Source: Sphingomonas sp. HMP9
Lineage (GTDB): Bacteria; Pseudomonadota; Alphaproteobacteria; Sphingomonadales; Sphingomonadaceae
Assembly: GCF_013374115.1 (NCBI RefSeq)
Contig: NZ_AP022673.1
Location: 3,684,501 to 3,748,500 of the forward strand
Reading direction: 5' to 3'
DNA: 64,000 nucleotides
The notes under the pieces were generated by a model. It did not search any database, had not been told where the DNA came from, and worked only from the letters and a program-made list of their open reading frames with translations. A program made the position numbers and the translations under genes. This document shows, in pieces, positions 51,755 through 60,251 of the stretch; position 1 is the first letter of the stretch; every line of letters starts with the position of its first letter.

Positions 51755-53200
51755 GTGCCCGAAAATCAGACAGCAACCCTGACGCCTTCGCAAGCCGCGA
51801 TGTTGGCCGCGCTCGCGCCGCATCTCGACGCCAAGGCGATCGTCACCGACCCCGTCGATATCGATCCCTGGCTGCACGATTGGCGCGGCCGCTTCCACGG
51901 CGCCGCGCCCGCAATGCTGTCACCCGCCTCGACCGCGGACGTCGCCCTGATCGTCAAGGCGGCAGCCGAGCACTGCGTGCCGTTGGTCGCGCAGGGTGGC
52001 AACACCTCGATGGTCGGCGGCGCGACCGCCCCCGCCGACGGCAGCGCGCTGATCCTGTCGCTCCGCCGCCTCAACCGGATTCGCGCGCTCGACACCGAGG
52101 CCGGGCTCGCGATCGTCGAGGCCGGCGTAATCCTCGCCGATGTCGACGGCGCCGCGCAAGCGCAGGGGTGGCGCTTCCCGTTGACGCTCGGCGCACGCGG
52201 AACGGCGACGATCGGCGGCCTCGTCTCGACCAACGCGGGCGGGACGCAGGTCCTCAAGTTCGGCACGATGCGCGGCCTCGTCGCGGGCGTCGAAGCGGTG
52301 CTCGCCGACGGGACCATCCACGACGGCCTGTCCGCCCTCAAGAAGGACAATCGCGGCTACGACCTCGACCAGCTGTTCATCGGCGCGGAGGGAACGCTGG
52401 CGATCGTCACCGCCGCCACGCTCCGCCTCGCCCCTGCGGTCGCGGCGCGCGGGACTGCGTGGGTTGGCATCGGCTCGCCTCAGACCGCGCTCAGGCTTTT
52501 GCGCACGATGCAGGCGAAGACCGACGCGATCGAAAGCTTCGAGATTCTCCCCGCCGAGTCGCTCGACGCCGCCGTCGCGCACCTCCCGAACGCCCGTGCC
52601 CCGCTCGCCGGCCGCCACCCCTGGCACCTCCTGATCGAGGCAACGTCCGCCACGACCGACGGCGAATCTCCCAACACCCTCCTCGAACGCCTGCTCGGAA
52701 CCGCGTTGGAGGACGGCGCGATCGAAGACGCGACGATCGCCACCAGCGAAGCTCAGTCGGCGGCGTTCTGGCTGCTGCGCGATTCGCTCTCCGCCGCCGA
52801 ACGCGCGCTTGGTCCGGCGACGCAGCACGACATCTCGATCCCGGTCGAGACGATGCCGCGCTTCATGATCGAAGCGGCGGCGGCGTGCGACACGCACTTT
52901 CCCGGCACGCACGCGAGCGGCTTCGGCCATCTCGGCGACGGCAACGTCCATTTCCACGTCCGCGCCGCGCCCGGTACCGATCCCGCGCACTGGTATGCCG
53001 AGGACGCGCCGGTCGTGACCCGCTTCGTCGGCGACCTGGTGACGGCGGCAGGGGGCTCGATCTCCGCCGAACACGGTATCGGGCAGATGAAGCGCGACGA
53101 ACTCGAGCGCCTGTCGTCCCCCGCGCGCATGACCGCACTGCGCGCGATCAAGGCCGCGATGGATCCTCTGGGTATCCTCAACCCAGGCAAGCTCGTCTGA
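51755..53200 (+). CDS. FAD-binding oxidase (D-2-hydroxyacid dehydrogenase-like)
   Basis: A 481-residue VAO/PCMH-fold flavoprotein: FAD-binding segments LVAQGGNTSMVGGATAPADG and LGARGTATIGGLVSTNAGGT, and a C-terminal domain with HASGFGHLGDGNVHFHVRAA and SISAEHGIGQMKRDELERLS, the metal and substrate segments typical of D-2-hydroxyglutarate/D-lactate/glycolate dehydrogenases. GTG at 51755 was chosen; a TTG six codons upstream is possible. The exact hydroxyacid is unknown. Confidence 0.92.
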   Translation: MPENQTATLTPSQAAMLAALAPHLDAKAIVTDPVDIDPWLHDWRGRFHGAAPAMLSPASTADVALIVKAAAEHCVPLVAQGGNTSMVGGATAPADGSALILSLRRLNRIRALDTEAGLAIVEAGVILADVDGAAQAQGWRFPLTLGARGTATIGGLVSTNAGGTQVLKFGTMRGLVAGVEAVLADGTIHDGLSALKKDNRGYDLDQLFIGAEGTLAIVTAATLRLAPAVAARGTAWVGIGSPQTALRLLRTMQAKTDAIESFEILPAESLDAAVAHLPNARAPLAGRHPWHLLIEATSATTDGESPNTLLERLLGTALEDGAIEDATIATSEAQSAAFWLLRDSLSAAERALGPATQHDISIPVETMPRFMIEAAAACDTHFPGTHASGFGHLGDGNVHFHVRAAPGTDPAHWYAEDAPVVTRFVGDLVTAAGGSISAEHGIGQMKRDELERLSSPARMTALRAIKAAMDPLGILNPGKLV

Positions 53201-53204
53201 ACGA

Positions 53205-53321
53205 TCCTCTCCCGCCAGGGGGAGGTGGCAGGCGCCAGCCTGACGGATGGGGAGGTAAGGGTGAACCTCCCCCTCCGTCACCTTCGGCGACACCCCCCAC
53301 CCCGACGGGGGAGGATCGAGA
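53205..53321. repeat. Family D palindrome
   Basis: CCTCTCCCGCCAGGGGGAGG (left) and CCCCACCCCGACGGGGGAGG (right) with inner GACGGATGGGGAGG/CCTCCCCCTCCGTC form a two-layer palindrome, after the oxidase gene. Confidence 0.85.
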
Positions 53322-53451
53322 ATGTTCGACGTCGCTTCCTGCCCCGACGATACTGCACGACACTTGCACCAACCCGCCCCGCACCATAGAGCCTCGCCCC
53401 AATCGGTGGCATGAGCCGCCGGCATTTCGACCGACCGATCCGGAGAGTAAC

Positions 53452-54237
53452 ATGGCCAGCACCGCGCAGCTTCCGCTTTTCTACAATGGCCTCGAGCCGC
53501 TTTCGAGCGACACGCACGCAAACTACAAGGTTCGCCCGCAGGACAGCGCGCCGTTCCTGGTCGGCCAGCACGCGATCCCAATCACCGTCGACGAATTCCC
53601 GCTGGTCCAGCGCCACATGCCGATCGTCTTCTCGGTCGGTGACGACGCGATCCCGCTCGCGCTGATGGGCCTGAACGAGGGCGTCAACGTGTTCGTCGGC
53701 GAAGACGGCAAGCTGACCGAGAACACCTTCTACGTTCCGGCGTACGTCCGCCGCTACCCATACATGCTCGCACGCCTGCACCCCGACGCGCAGGAGCTGT
53801 CGCTTTGCTTCGATCCGACCTCGCAGGCGATCGGCGATTTCGAGGACGGCGACGCGCTGTTCGAGAACGGCCAGCCGACCGAACTGACCAAGAACATCCT
53901 CGGCTTCAACGAGTCGTTCGAGCAGGCCGGTGCCCGCACGCAGAACTTCATGAACGAACTGCGCGAACTCGAGCTGCTGATGGACGGCGAAGTCACGATC
54001 CAGCCCGACGGCGCCGACCAGCCCTTCGTCTATCGCGGCTTCCAGATGATCAACGAAGAGAAGCTGATCGACCTGCGCGGCGATGCGCTGCGCAAGATGA
54101 GCAAGTCTGGCATGCTGCCTTTGCTGTACGCGCACCTGTTCTCGCTGTCGCTGATGCGCGACATCTTCGCGCGCCAGGCACAGCTCGGCATGACGCCGCA
54201 GCAGCAGATGCCGGCCCCCGCCCAGTTCAACGTCTGA
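53452..54237 (+). CDS. SapC family protein
   Basis: A 261-residue protein of the SapC family (named after a Campylobacter S-layer region gene). Visible are FYNGLEPLSSDTHANYKVRP, VDEFPLVQRHMPIVFS, YVRRYPYMLARLHPDAQELS, NILGFNESFEQAGARTQNFM and GFQMINEEKLIDLRGDALRK. Many alphaproteobacteria have it beside TonB-dependent receptors or oxygenases; here it stands between the FAD oxidase and cytochrome b561. GGAGAGTAAC precedes ATG 53452. Its stop lies in a tandem duplication. Confidence 0.92.
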   Translation: MASTAQLPLFYNGLEPLSSDTHANYKVRPQDSAPFLVGQHAIPITVDEFPLVQRHMPIVFSVGDDAIPLALMGLNEGVNVFVGEDGKLTENTFYVPAYVRRYPYMLARLHPDAQELSLCFDPTSQAIGDFEDGDALFENGQPTELTKNILGFNESFEQAGARTQNFMNELRELELLMDGEVTIQPDGADQPFVYRGFQMINEEKLIDLRGDALRKMSKSGMLPLLYAHLFSLSLMRDIFARQAQLGMTPQQQMPAPAQFNV

Positions 54238-54253
54238 CCAGTTCAACGTCTGA
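54222..54253 (+). repeat. 16-bp tandem duplication over the sapC stop
   Basis: CCAGTTCAACGTCTGA occurs twice in exact tandem (54222-54237 and 54238-54253). The first copy encodes the last five residues and stop; the second is untranslated and repeats them. Confidence 0.9.
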
Positions 54254-54274
54254 CTATGATGCGAGGAAATCAGC

Positions 54275-54835
54275 ATGGCAGCGCAGGATCGTCCGGATCG
54301 CTACTCGTCGGATCGCTATTCTAGGGTAGCGATCTGGTTTCACTGGACGATCGCGCTGCTGGTGATCCTCAACCTCGCGGTCGGGCTGTTGCACGATTCG
54401 GTGCCGGCGTTGCGGAGTTGGATGGGCGCACACCAGGCGCTCGGCCTCGCGATACTGGCTCTCACCGTGGCCCGGATAGCGTGGCGGCTGGCACATCGTC
54501 CGCCGCCGCTTCCCGCCCGGACGGCCGTCTGGGAGCGCGCGCTCGCGCATGGCTCGCATATGGCGTTGTACGTCCTGATGCTCGGCATGCCGTTGACCGG
54601 GTGGTTGATGGTGTCGGGTGGCAAGCCGGGTGGCGTCAGCATTTTCGGCCTCTTCGATGTTCCGTATCTGCCGGTGTCGAAGGCGACCGGGCACCTCGGT
54701 CACAGTGCGCACGGCGTGCTGGGCTGGGTCATGCTGGCGCTGGTGCTGCTGCATATCGCCGCCGCGATGCGCCATCATCTGCTGCTTCGCGATACCGTGC
54801 TGACCCGCATCTCCCCGGTGCTGAACCGTCGTTGA
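54275..54835 (+). CDS. Cytochrome b561
   Basis: A 186-residue prokaryotic cytochrome b561 (di-heme electron carrier from quinol). Four membrane segments are visible: IWFHWTIALLVILNLAVGLL, GAHQALGLAILALTVARIAW, GSHMALYVLMLGMPLTGWLM and LGHSAHGVLGWVMLALVLLH. Heme His candidates are in WFHWT, GAHQA, HGSHMAL and HLGHSAH. ATGCGAGGAAATCAGC precedes the start; it follows sapC by 37 bases. Confidence 0.93.
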   Translation: MAAQDRPDRYSSDRYSRVAIWFHWTIALLVILNLAVGLLHDSVPALRSWMGAHQALGLAILALTVARIAWRLAHRPPPLPARTAVWERALAHGSHMALYVLMLGMPLTGWLMVSGGKPGGVSIFGLFDVPYLPVSKATGHLGHSAHGVLGWVMLALVLLHIAAAMRHHLLLRDTVLTRISPVLNRR

Positions 54836-54888
54836 GACGATCATCGCCGCGTCTCTGCGAAAAAATTTGCGGTGCGGTGCAACAAGGG

Positions 54889-54917
54889 TTGAACCAAAAC
54901 GGCGCTCACCCATTTAG
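54889..54917 (+). promoter_or_regulatory. Promoter of the small RNA
   Basis: TTGAAC at 54889-54894 and ATTTAG at 54912-54917 are spaced by 17 bases. The predicted transcript start (about 54923) falls at the first base of the first small-RNA hairpin. Confidence 0.6.
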
Positions 54918-54922
54918 ACCCT

Positions 54923-55028
54923 GTACGGCATCGTGTCCCCCCCTTTCGCGGCGCCGTACGGGACGCTTGTAGCGTCCCTCCTCCCTGAACCTAGGCCACT
55001 CCATGCTCAGCATGGGGTGGTTTTTTTT
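54923..55028 (+). ncRNA. Small RNA with CCUCCUCCC motif (suhB/CuckooR-like)
   Basis: A stand-alone RNA of about 106 nt with its own promoter and terminator. Hairpin 1 pairs GTACGGC (54923-54929) with GCCGTAC (54953-54959) around a loop containing CCCCCCC. Hairpin 2 pairs GGGACGCT with AGCGTCCC (54960-54978). Then comes CCTCCTCCC (54977-54985), a perfect anti-Shine-Dalgarno. The last stem, CCACTCCATGC with GCATGGGGTGG (54996-55020), is followed by eight T. Multiple C-rich unpaired stretches and this motif are features of the alphaproteobacterial suhB/CuckooR stress-induced family; membership is inferred. Confidence 0.65.
54996..55028 (+). terminator. Rho-independent terminator of the small RNA
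   Basis: CCACTCCATGC and GCATGGGGTGG form an 11-bp stem (one G-U) with a TCA loop, followed by TTTTTTTT. Ends 45 bases before the antiporter start, so it separates the two transcripts. Confidence 0.93.
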
Positions 55029-55073
55029 GGCCTGCGCGATGCAGTGGGCCCGTCCACTCCTCCCACCCGTTGC

Positions 55074-56627
55074 GTGCCTGTGGAATTATTCGAGAGCCTT
55101 GATGCGATCCTGCTCGCCGCGCTGGTCCTGCTGGTCCTCGCGCGCAAGCTGAACGTGCCGTATCCAACTTTGCTGGCGACGGCGGGGCTTGGTTTTGCGA
55201 TCCTCCCGTTTGCGCCCAAGATCACGGTCGAGCCGCATCTCGCGCTGGCGCTGTTCATCGCCCCGGCGCTGCTCCACGCCGCGTATCACACCAGTCCGCG
55301 CGCCCTTCGACGCCACTGGTTCCCGCTGCTGTCGCTCGCCGTGTTCGCCGTGCTCGTCACCGCCGCGACGGTCGCACTGGTCGGCGTGACGCTCGGCGGA
55401 CTCCCGCTCGCCGCCGCGTTCGCGCTTGGCGCGATCGTGGCGCCGCCAGACGCCGCCGCGTCTGAAGCGGTGCTCGGCGAGGTCGGCATTCCGCGTCGCG
55501 GGCTCTTACTGCTCCAAGGCGAGAGCCTGCTCAACGACGCTACGGCGCTGTTGCTGTTCGGACTTGCGGTCGCGTTCGCGACTCATTCCGACACGCCGGT
55601 AACACCGCTCGCACTGGCCGCCGCAGTGCCCGGCGGGATTGTGTTCGGCGCCATTGCGTCTTGGCTCTACCTCCGCGTCGTCCCGCTGTTCGCGGGCACG
55701 CTGGGCGCGGGCCTCGCCGATTTCGCGGTCACGTTCGGAATATGGCTGCTCGCTGAGCGGCTGCACATCTCGCCGGTGCTCTCGGTCGTTACGTTCGGGA
55801 TGATCGTGTCGCAGCGCCGCCCGATCGGTCAGCCTGCGCGCGATCGATTGCAAGGCGCTGCGGTATGGTCGGCGGCGGTGCTCGTGCTCAACATCATCGC
55901 GTTCGCGCTGATGGGGCTGCAATCGCGCGACGTGCTGGTTGGTCTGCCCGCCGCCGAGCGTTGGCCTGCGATCGGGTTTGCCGCCGCGGTGCTTGCAACG
56001 GTACTCGCCACGCGAATTGCGTGGGTCTTCTTCGTGCGGTTCGTCGAGGGCGTGATCGCCGCCCGCTACGCGCCGTCATGGCTGCCCAAGCCGCCCCCGT
56101 GGAATGCGTCGATTATCCTGTCCTGGTCGGGCATGCGCGGCCTGTTGACGCTGGCGACCGCGTTCGCCCTGCCGCGGTCGGTGCCGGGACGCGACCTGAT
56201 CGTGCTGGCGGCGTTCGGCGTGGTGATCGGCACGCTCGTGTTGCAAGGGCTGACGCTCGGCCCGCTGATCCGCCGCCTCGATCTCGGCGCGGACACCGGG
56301 CTTGCCGACGAGATCGCGCCGGCGCGCAAACGCCTGCTCGACGCGGGGCTCGCGGTGCTGCCGGCGCGTGAAGGCGAGGCGGCGGACGCGCTGCGCTTTC
56401 GCTACGGCGCGGCAGGCAAGGTCACCGCCGAAGCCGAGGATCCGCAGGCGAAATCGGAATTCGACGAGCTTCACCTCGAGATGATCGCCTGCCAGCGCGT
56501 CGTGCTCCATGAAATGCGCGACAAGGGCGAAGTGGCCGAGGATGTCTATCGCCGCCTTCAGGAGGAACTCGACTGGGCGGAGGTCGACGCGCGCGCGTTC
56601 GGCGACAACATCCTCACCGCGACCTGA
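55074..56627 (+). CDS. CPA1-type Na+/H+ antiporter
   Basis: A 517-residue cation:proton antiporter with about 12 membrane segments. The CPA1 ion-binding motif is in AFALGAIVAPPDAAASEAVL, and GESLLNDATALLLFGLAVAF carries the conserved ND. SWSGMRGLLTLATAFALP is the CPA1 signature near the C-terminus. The hydrophilic tail of about 90 residues (DEIAPARKRLLDAGLAVLPA onward) is cytoplasmic. Start is GTG at 55074 or 55080; the frame open upstream is part of the small-RNA gene and is not coding. Confidence 0.9.
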   Translation: MPVELFESLDAILLAALVLLVLARKLNVPYPTLLATAGLGFAILPFAPKITVEPHLALALFIAPALLHAAYHTSPRALRRHWFPLLSLAVFAVLVTAATVALVGVTLGGLPLAAAFALGAIVAPPDAAASEAVLGEVGIPRRGLLLLQGESLLNDATALLLFGLAVAFATHSDTPVTPLALAAAVPGGIVFGAIASWLYLRVVPLFAGTLGAGLADFAVTFGIWLLAERLHISPVLSVVTFGMIVSQRRPIGQPARDRLQGAAVWSAAVLVLNIIAFALMGLQSRDVLVGLPAAERWPAIGFAAAVLATVLATRIAWVFFVRFVEGVIAARYAPSWLPKPPPWNASIILSWSGMRGLLTLATAFALPRSVPGRDLIVLAAFGVVIGTLVLQGLTLGPLIRRLDLGADTGLADEIAPARKRLLDAGLAVLPAREGEAADALRFRYGAAGKVTAEAEDPQAKSEFDELHLEMIACQRVVLHEMRDKGEVAEDVYRRLQEELDWAEVDARAFGDNILTAT

Positions 56628-56711
56628 AGGCGTGCCGGGAACATCGGTGCACGCTACGCTGTTTGAGGGAACCACCGTAGAAAGGGTCGAACCGATGTCC
56701 GAGGCGAATTC

Positions 56712-58211
56712 GTGAGCAAGTCTGTCAAGCCCGCCCCCCCGACGACGCTCGTGATCTTCGGCGCATTCGGGGATCTGACCCGCCGCCTGCTGATGCCGGC
56801 GCTGATCAACATGACCCGGCTGGGGCTGGTCGGTGACGATTTCCACGTACTCGGCGTCGGCATCGATGAAGGGAACGACCAGTCTCTGCGCGAGGCGCTC
56901 GGCAGTTTCGATGCGAAAGGCGGCGAGGGGGCGGGTGAGAAGGGCGATGCCTGGGCGCGGCTCAGGGACCGCGTCGGCTATCTCCAGGGCGACTTCACGC
57001 ATGACGACGTCTACGATCAGCTTAAAGCGCGGGTGAGCGGCAACGTCGCATTCTACTTCGCGGTACCGGCAAAGTTCTTTGGCGACATCGTCGACAAGCT
57101 CGCCGACCACGGCCTGATGCGGGAAGCGCCGCACGCCTTCCGCCGGATCGCGATCGAGAAGCCGTTCGGCCACGACCTCGCCTCCGCGCAGGCCCTCAAC
57201 GCGCGCATCCTGTCGAAGGTCGGTGAGGCGCAGGTCTACCGGATCGACCATTTCCTCGGCAAGGAAACCGTGCAGAACATCATGACCGCGCGGTTCGCGA
57301 ACATGATGATCGAGCGCGTCTGGAACGCGGACTGCATCGCGCACGTCCAGATCACGGCCGCCGAGACGGTCGATGTCGGCACGCGCGGGAAATTCTACGA
57401 CGCGACTGGCGCGTTGCGCGACATGGTACCCAACCACCTGTTCCAGTTGCTCGCGATGGTCGCGATGGAGCCGCCCGCGAGCTTCGATGCCGAGGCGATC
57501 CGCAACGAGAAGGGCAAGGTCCTCAAAGCCGTCCGCGTCTATTCACCGGGCAAGGCGAAGCGCAACGGCGTCCGCGGTGCGTACACCGCGGGCAAGGTCA
57601 AGGGCGTCGACGTTCCCGCCTACGCGGCCAGTCGCGACGTCGCGCCGGATAGCCGGACCGAGACCTATGTCGCGCTCAAGCTGATGGTCGACACATGGCG
57701 TTGGGCGGGCGTGCCGTTCTATCTGCGCACCGGCAAGGCGATGACCTGCCGCGACACCGAGATCGCGATCACCTTCAAGCCGGTTCCGTTCGCCTCGTTC
57801 CCCGGCGCCGCTGCCGACATGCTGCCCCCAAACCGGCTGATCATCCAGATCCAGCCCGACGAGGGGCTGAGCATGGACATCAACATCAAGCGCCCTGGTC
57901 TGGAAGTGGCGACCGCACCGATCGCACTCGATTTCCGCTATGCCGACGCGTTCGATATCGGGCACCTGACCGGATATGAGTCGCTGATCTACGACCTGTT
58001 CGTCGGCGACCAGACGCTGTTCCAGCGTGCCGACGCGATCGAGGCGGGCTGGGCGGCAGTGCAGCCGTTCCTCGACCTCTGGGCGCATGATGCGGGCATG
58101 CCCGAGCCGTACGCGGCCGGCACGCTGGGCCCGGCCGCCGCGAATGCGCTGTTGGCGCATGACGACCACGAATGGCACGAGCTCGCGCCGGCGGGACAGA
58201 CGGTGGCGTAA
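56712..58211 (+). CDS. zwf: Glucose-6-phosphate 1-dehydrogenase
   Basis: A 499-residue Zwf, first step of the Entner-Doudoroff and pentose phosphate routes. NADP binding is in LVIFGAFGDLTRRLLMPAL, the active-site signature is YRIDHFLGKETVQN (catalytic His nearby), and the substrate Lys is in IAIEKPFGHDL. GTG at 56712 was chosen, with NFAR codons upstream unlikely. Unusually pgl, edd and glk, common neighbours in sphingomonads, do not follow. Confidence 0.96.
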   Translation: MSKSVKPAPPTTLVIFGAFGDLTRRLLMPALINMTRLGLVGDDFHVLGVGIDEGNDQSLREALGSFDAKGGEGAGEKGDAWARLRDRVGYLQGDFTHDDVYDQLKARVSGNVAFYFAVPAKFFGDIVDKLADHGLMREAPHAFRRIAIEKPFGHDLASAQALNARILSKVGEAQVYRIDHFLGKETVQNIMTARFANMMIERVWNADCIAHVQITAAETVDVGTRGKFYDATGALRDMVPNHLFQLLAMVAMEPPASFDAEAIRNEKGKVLKAVRVYSPGKAKRNGVRGAYTAGKVKGVDVPAYAASRDVAPDSRTETYVALKLMVDTWRWAGVPFYLRTGKAMTCRDTEIAITFKPVPFASFPGAAADMLPPNRLIIQIQPDEGLSMDINIKRPGLEVATAPIALDFRYADAFDIGHLTGYESLIYDLFVGDQTLFQRADAIEAGWAAVQPFLDLWAHDAGMPEPYAAGTLGPAAANALLAHDDHEWHELAPAGQTVA

Positions 58212-58224
58212 CGCATCCCTCACT

Positions 58225-58302
58225 ATTCTCCCGCGAAGGCGGGAGCCCAGGGTCTCAGACGACAGGGCTCGTGACCCTGGACCCCCGCCTCCGCGGGGGA
58301 AC
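58225..58302. repeat. Family B palindrome
   Basis: TTCTCCCGCGAAGGCGGGAG (followed by CCCAGGGTC) and GACCCTGGACCCCCGCCTCC (followed by GCGGGGGAAC) are inverted arms in the spacer after zwf. Confidence 0.9.
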
Positions 58303-58330
58303 AGCGATGGTCGGGACGATCAATGAGCGT

Positions 58331-58636
58331 TCAAACCCGCTCGGTCAGCTCGATCTCGCCCTCGACCTCCATCTCGTCCTCATCGCCCATCTCGTCCTCA
58401 TCGCCCATCTCGTCCATGTCGGGCATCGTGAATTCGGCCTTCCAGTCGTAGACCTTCTCGACCCCGCCCTGCACCCAGACGCGCACTGCGCCCTCGGTGA
58501 TCTCGCCGCCCATCGCGCCGACGAAGTCCGCCACCAGCGAATCCGCGGCATCCTCGTGATCGGTCGCGCCGGGGATCGTCGCGGGCGTCATCTCCTCGTC
58601 GAGTTCGATGATCTGCGCCCAATATTGCTTCGCCAT
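58331..58636 (-). CDS. Acidic protein with internal repeat
   Basis: A 101-residue acidic protein: MAKQYWAQIIELDEEMTPAT, then EDAADSLVADFVGAMGGEIT and VQGGVEKVYDWKAEFTMPDM. The C-terminal third contains tandem EMGDED units, produced by an exact 18-bp DNA duplication (58371-58406). No family recognised. It precedes a second small minus-strand gene by 28 bases in transcription order reversed, so the two may be co-transcribed. Confidence 0.7.
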   Translation of the reverse strand: MAKQYWAQIIELDEEMTPATIPGATDHEDAADSLVADFVGAMGGEITEGAVRVWVQGGVEKVYDWKAEFTMPDMDEMGDEDEMGDEDEMEVEGEIELTERV

Positions 58637-58664
58637 GTGTCGCTCCTCAGGAATGGAATCGCCG

Positions 58665-58895
58665 TCAGCCGGCGGTGATAACGGGGTGATCCTCGCGCAG
58701 CCGGTCTGCCAGCCGCTCGACCGCGTCGACCTCGCTTGCGCTGCCCGACGGGGTTACCGCCCAGTTGCAATGCGGGTGCGTGGCGAGGCTGTAGACCTTC
58801 ACGTCGCCGACGATCAGCCGCCACCGCCGCCGGTCGCCGCTATTGTACCGGACGAGGTTGGTGACGAACAGGCTCTGGAGATCCGATGCGGTCAT
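58665..58895 (-). CDS. Small conserved protein of unknown function
   Basis: A 76-residue protein starting MTASDLQSLFVTNLVRYNSG. The middle, RRRWRLIVGDVKVYSLATHP, and CNWAVTPSGSASEVDAVERL suggest a compact alpha/beta fold, ending DRLREDHPVITAG. A longer upstream frame exists but is Arg-rich and not credible. It lies head to head with the PRISE reductase gene. Confidence 0.7.
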   Translation of the reverse strand: MTASDLQSLFVTNLVRYNSGDRRRWRLIVGDVKVYSLATHPHCNWAVTPSGSASEVDAVERLADRLREDHPVITAG

Positions 58896-59014
58896 CCGCG
58901 CCCCATAGCGACAAGTGCCCGCCCGCCGCCACCGCAAACGGGTGCCGTGGATCCCTTCCAAAATTCGGAGCGTTCGGAACGGAAGCAGATCATCACGGAC
59001 GAAAGGAAGCGCAC

Positions 59015-60076
59015 ATGGCCGGAACGGCACTGATAGCGGGAACGAGCGGGATCGTCGGCAGCGCGACCGCGGCGGCATTGGTCGAGGCGGGCTGGACGGT
59101 CCACGGTCTCGCGCGGCGGCCGACCGAACAGGACGGCGTCCAGCCCGTCGCGGCGGACCTGCAGGACCCCGCCAGCCTTGCAAAGGCGCTCGCCGGTATC
59201 AGGCCCGACGCAGTCTTCATCGCCACTTGGTCGCGTCAGGACAGCGAAGCGGAGAACATCCGCGTCAACGGCGGTATGGTCCGCAATCTGCTGGGCGCTC
59301 TGTCACCCTCCGGCAGCATGCGCCATGTCGCACTCGTCACCGGCCTCAAGCATTATCTCGGACCATTCGAAGCCTATGGTAAGGGCACTCTCCCGCAGAC
59401 CCCGTTCCGCGAGGAGCAGGGCCGCCTGGACGTCGAGAATTTCTACTACGCGCAGGAAGACGCCGTCTTCGAGGCGGCGGCCCGCGACGGCTTCGGCTGG
59501 AGCGTCCACCGTCCGCACACGATCATCGGCAAGGCGGTCGGCAACGCGATGAACATGGGCACCACGCTCGCGGTCTACGCGACCGTGTGCCGCGAGACCG
59601 GTCGCCCGTTCCGCTTTCCGGGCTCCGCGGCGCAGTGGAGCGGCCTGACCGACATGACCAGCGCCAGCCTCCTCGCGGACCATCTTTTGTGGGCGGCGAC
59701 AACGCCCGACGCGCGCAACGAAGCCTTCAACGTGGTCAATGGCGATGTCTTTCGCTGGAGCTGGATGTGGGGCCGCATCGCCGCGTGGTTCGGAATCGAG
59801 GCCGCCCCGTTCGACGGCACGGTCCTGACGCTCGATGAACAGATGGCCGATGATGCGGGAATCTGGCGTGAAATCGCCGCCCGCGAGGGCCTCGCCGAAG
59901 CCGACCTGTCCCGTCTCGCCTCCCCCTGGCACACCGACGCCGATCTCGGCCGCCCGATCGAGGTCGTGACGGACATGAACAAGAGCCGCCGCTTAGGCTT
60001 CAAGGAATACCAGCCAACCGACGACGCATTCTTCGATCTGTTCGAACAACTCCGTGCGGACCGACTGATCCCGTAA
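59015..60076 (+). CDS. PRISE-family NAD(P)-dependent reductase (SDR)
   Basis: A 353-residue short-chain dehydrogenase of the progesterone 5-beta-reductase/iridoid synthase-like (PRISE) group: GTALIAGTSGIVGSATAAAL with the GxxGxxG variant, the VTGLKHYLGPFEAYGKG segment (catalytic Lys), NFYYAQEDAVFEAAARDGF (catalytic Tyr) and FNVVNGDVFRWSWMWGRIAA. These reduce activated C=C bonds of enones. AAAGGAAGCGCAC precedes ATG 59015. Confidence 0.92.
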   Translation: MAGTALIAGTSGIVGSATAAALVEAGWTVHGLARRPTEQDGVQPVAADLQDPASLAKALAGIRPDAVFIATWSRQDSEAENIRVNGGMVRNLLGALSPSGSMRHVALVTGLKHYLGPFEAYGKGTLPQTPFREEQGRLDVENFYYAQEDAVFEAAARDGFGWSVHRPHTIIGKAVGNAMNMGTTLAVYATVCRETGRPFRFPGSAAQWSGLTDMTSASLLADHLLWAATTPDARNEAFNVVNGDVFRWSWMWGRIAAWFGIEAAPFDGTVLTLDEQMADDAGIWREIAAREGLAEADLSRLASPWHTDADLGRPIEVVTDMNKSRRLGFKEYQPTDDAFFDLFEQLRADRLIP

Positions 60077-60108
60077 GCGTCGGGAGCAAGTGAGATTACG
60101 CAGGCTGC

Positions 60109-60238
60109 GCTAATCCTCCCCCGCCAGGGGGAGGTGGCTGGCGGATGCCAGACGGAGGGGGAGGCAAGCGCAACCGATGTTCCGTGTCCTCCCCCTCCGT
60201 CACTTTCAGCGCGAATCCCCCGTGGCGGGGGAGGATCG
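60109..60238. repeat. Family D palindrome
   Basis: CCTCCCCCGCCAGGGGGAGG (left) and CCCCCGTGGCGGGGGAGG (right) with inner ACGGAGGGGGAGG/CCTCCCCCTCCGT form a two-layer palindrome like that at 53205-53321. Confidence 0.85.
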
Positions 60239-60251
60239 AAGGACGGGACCT

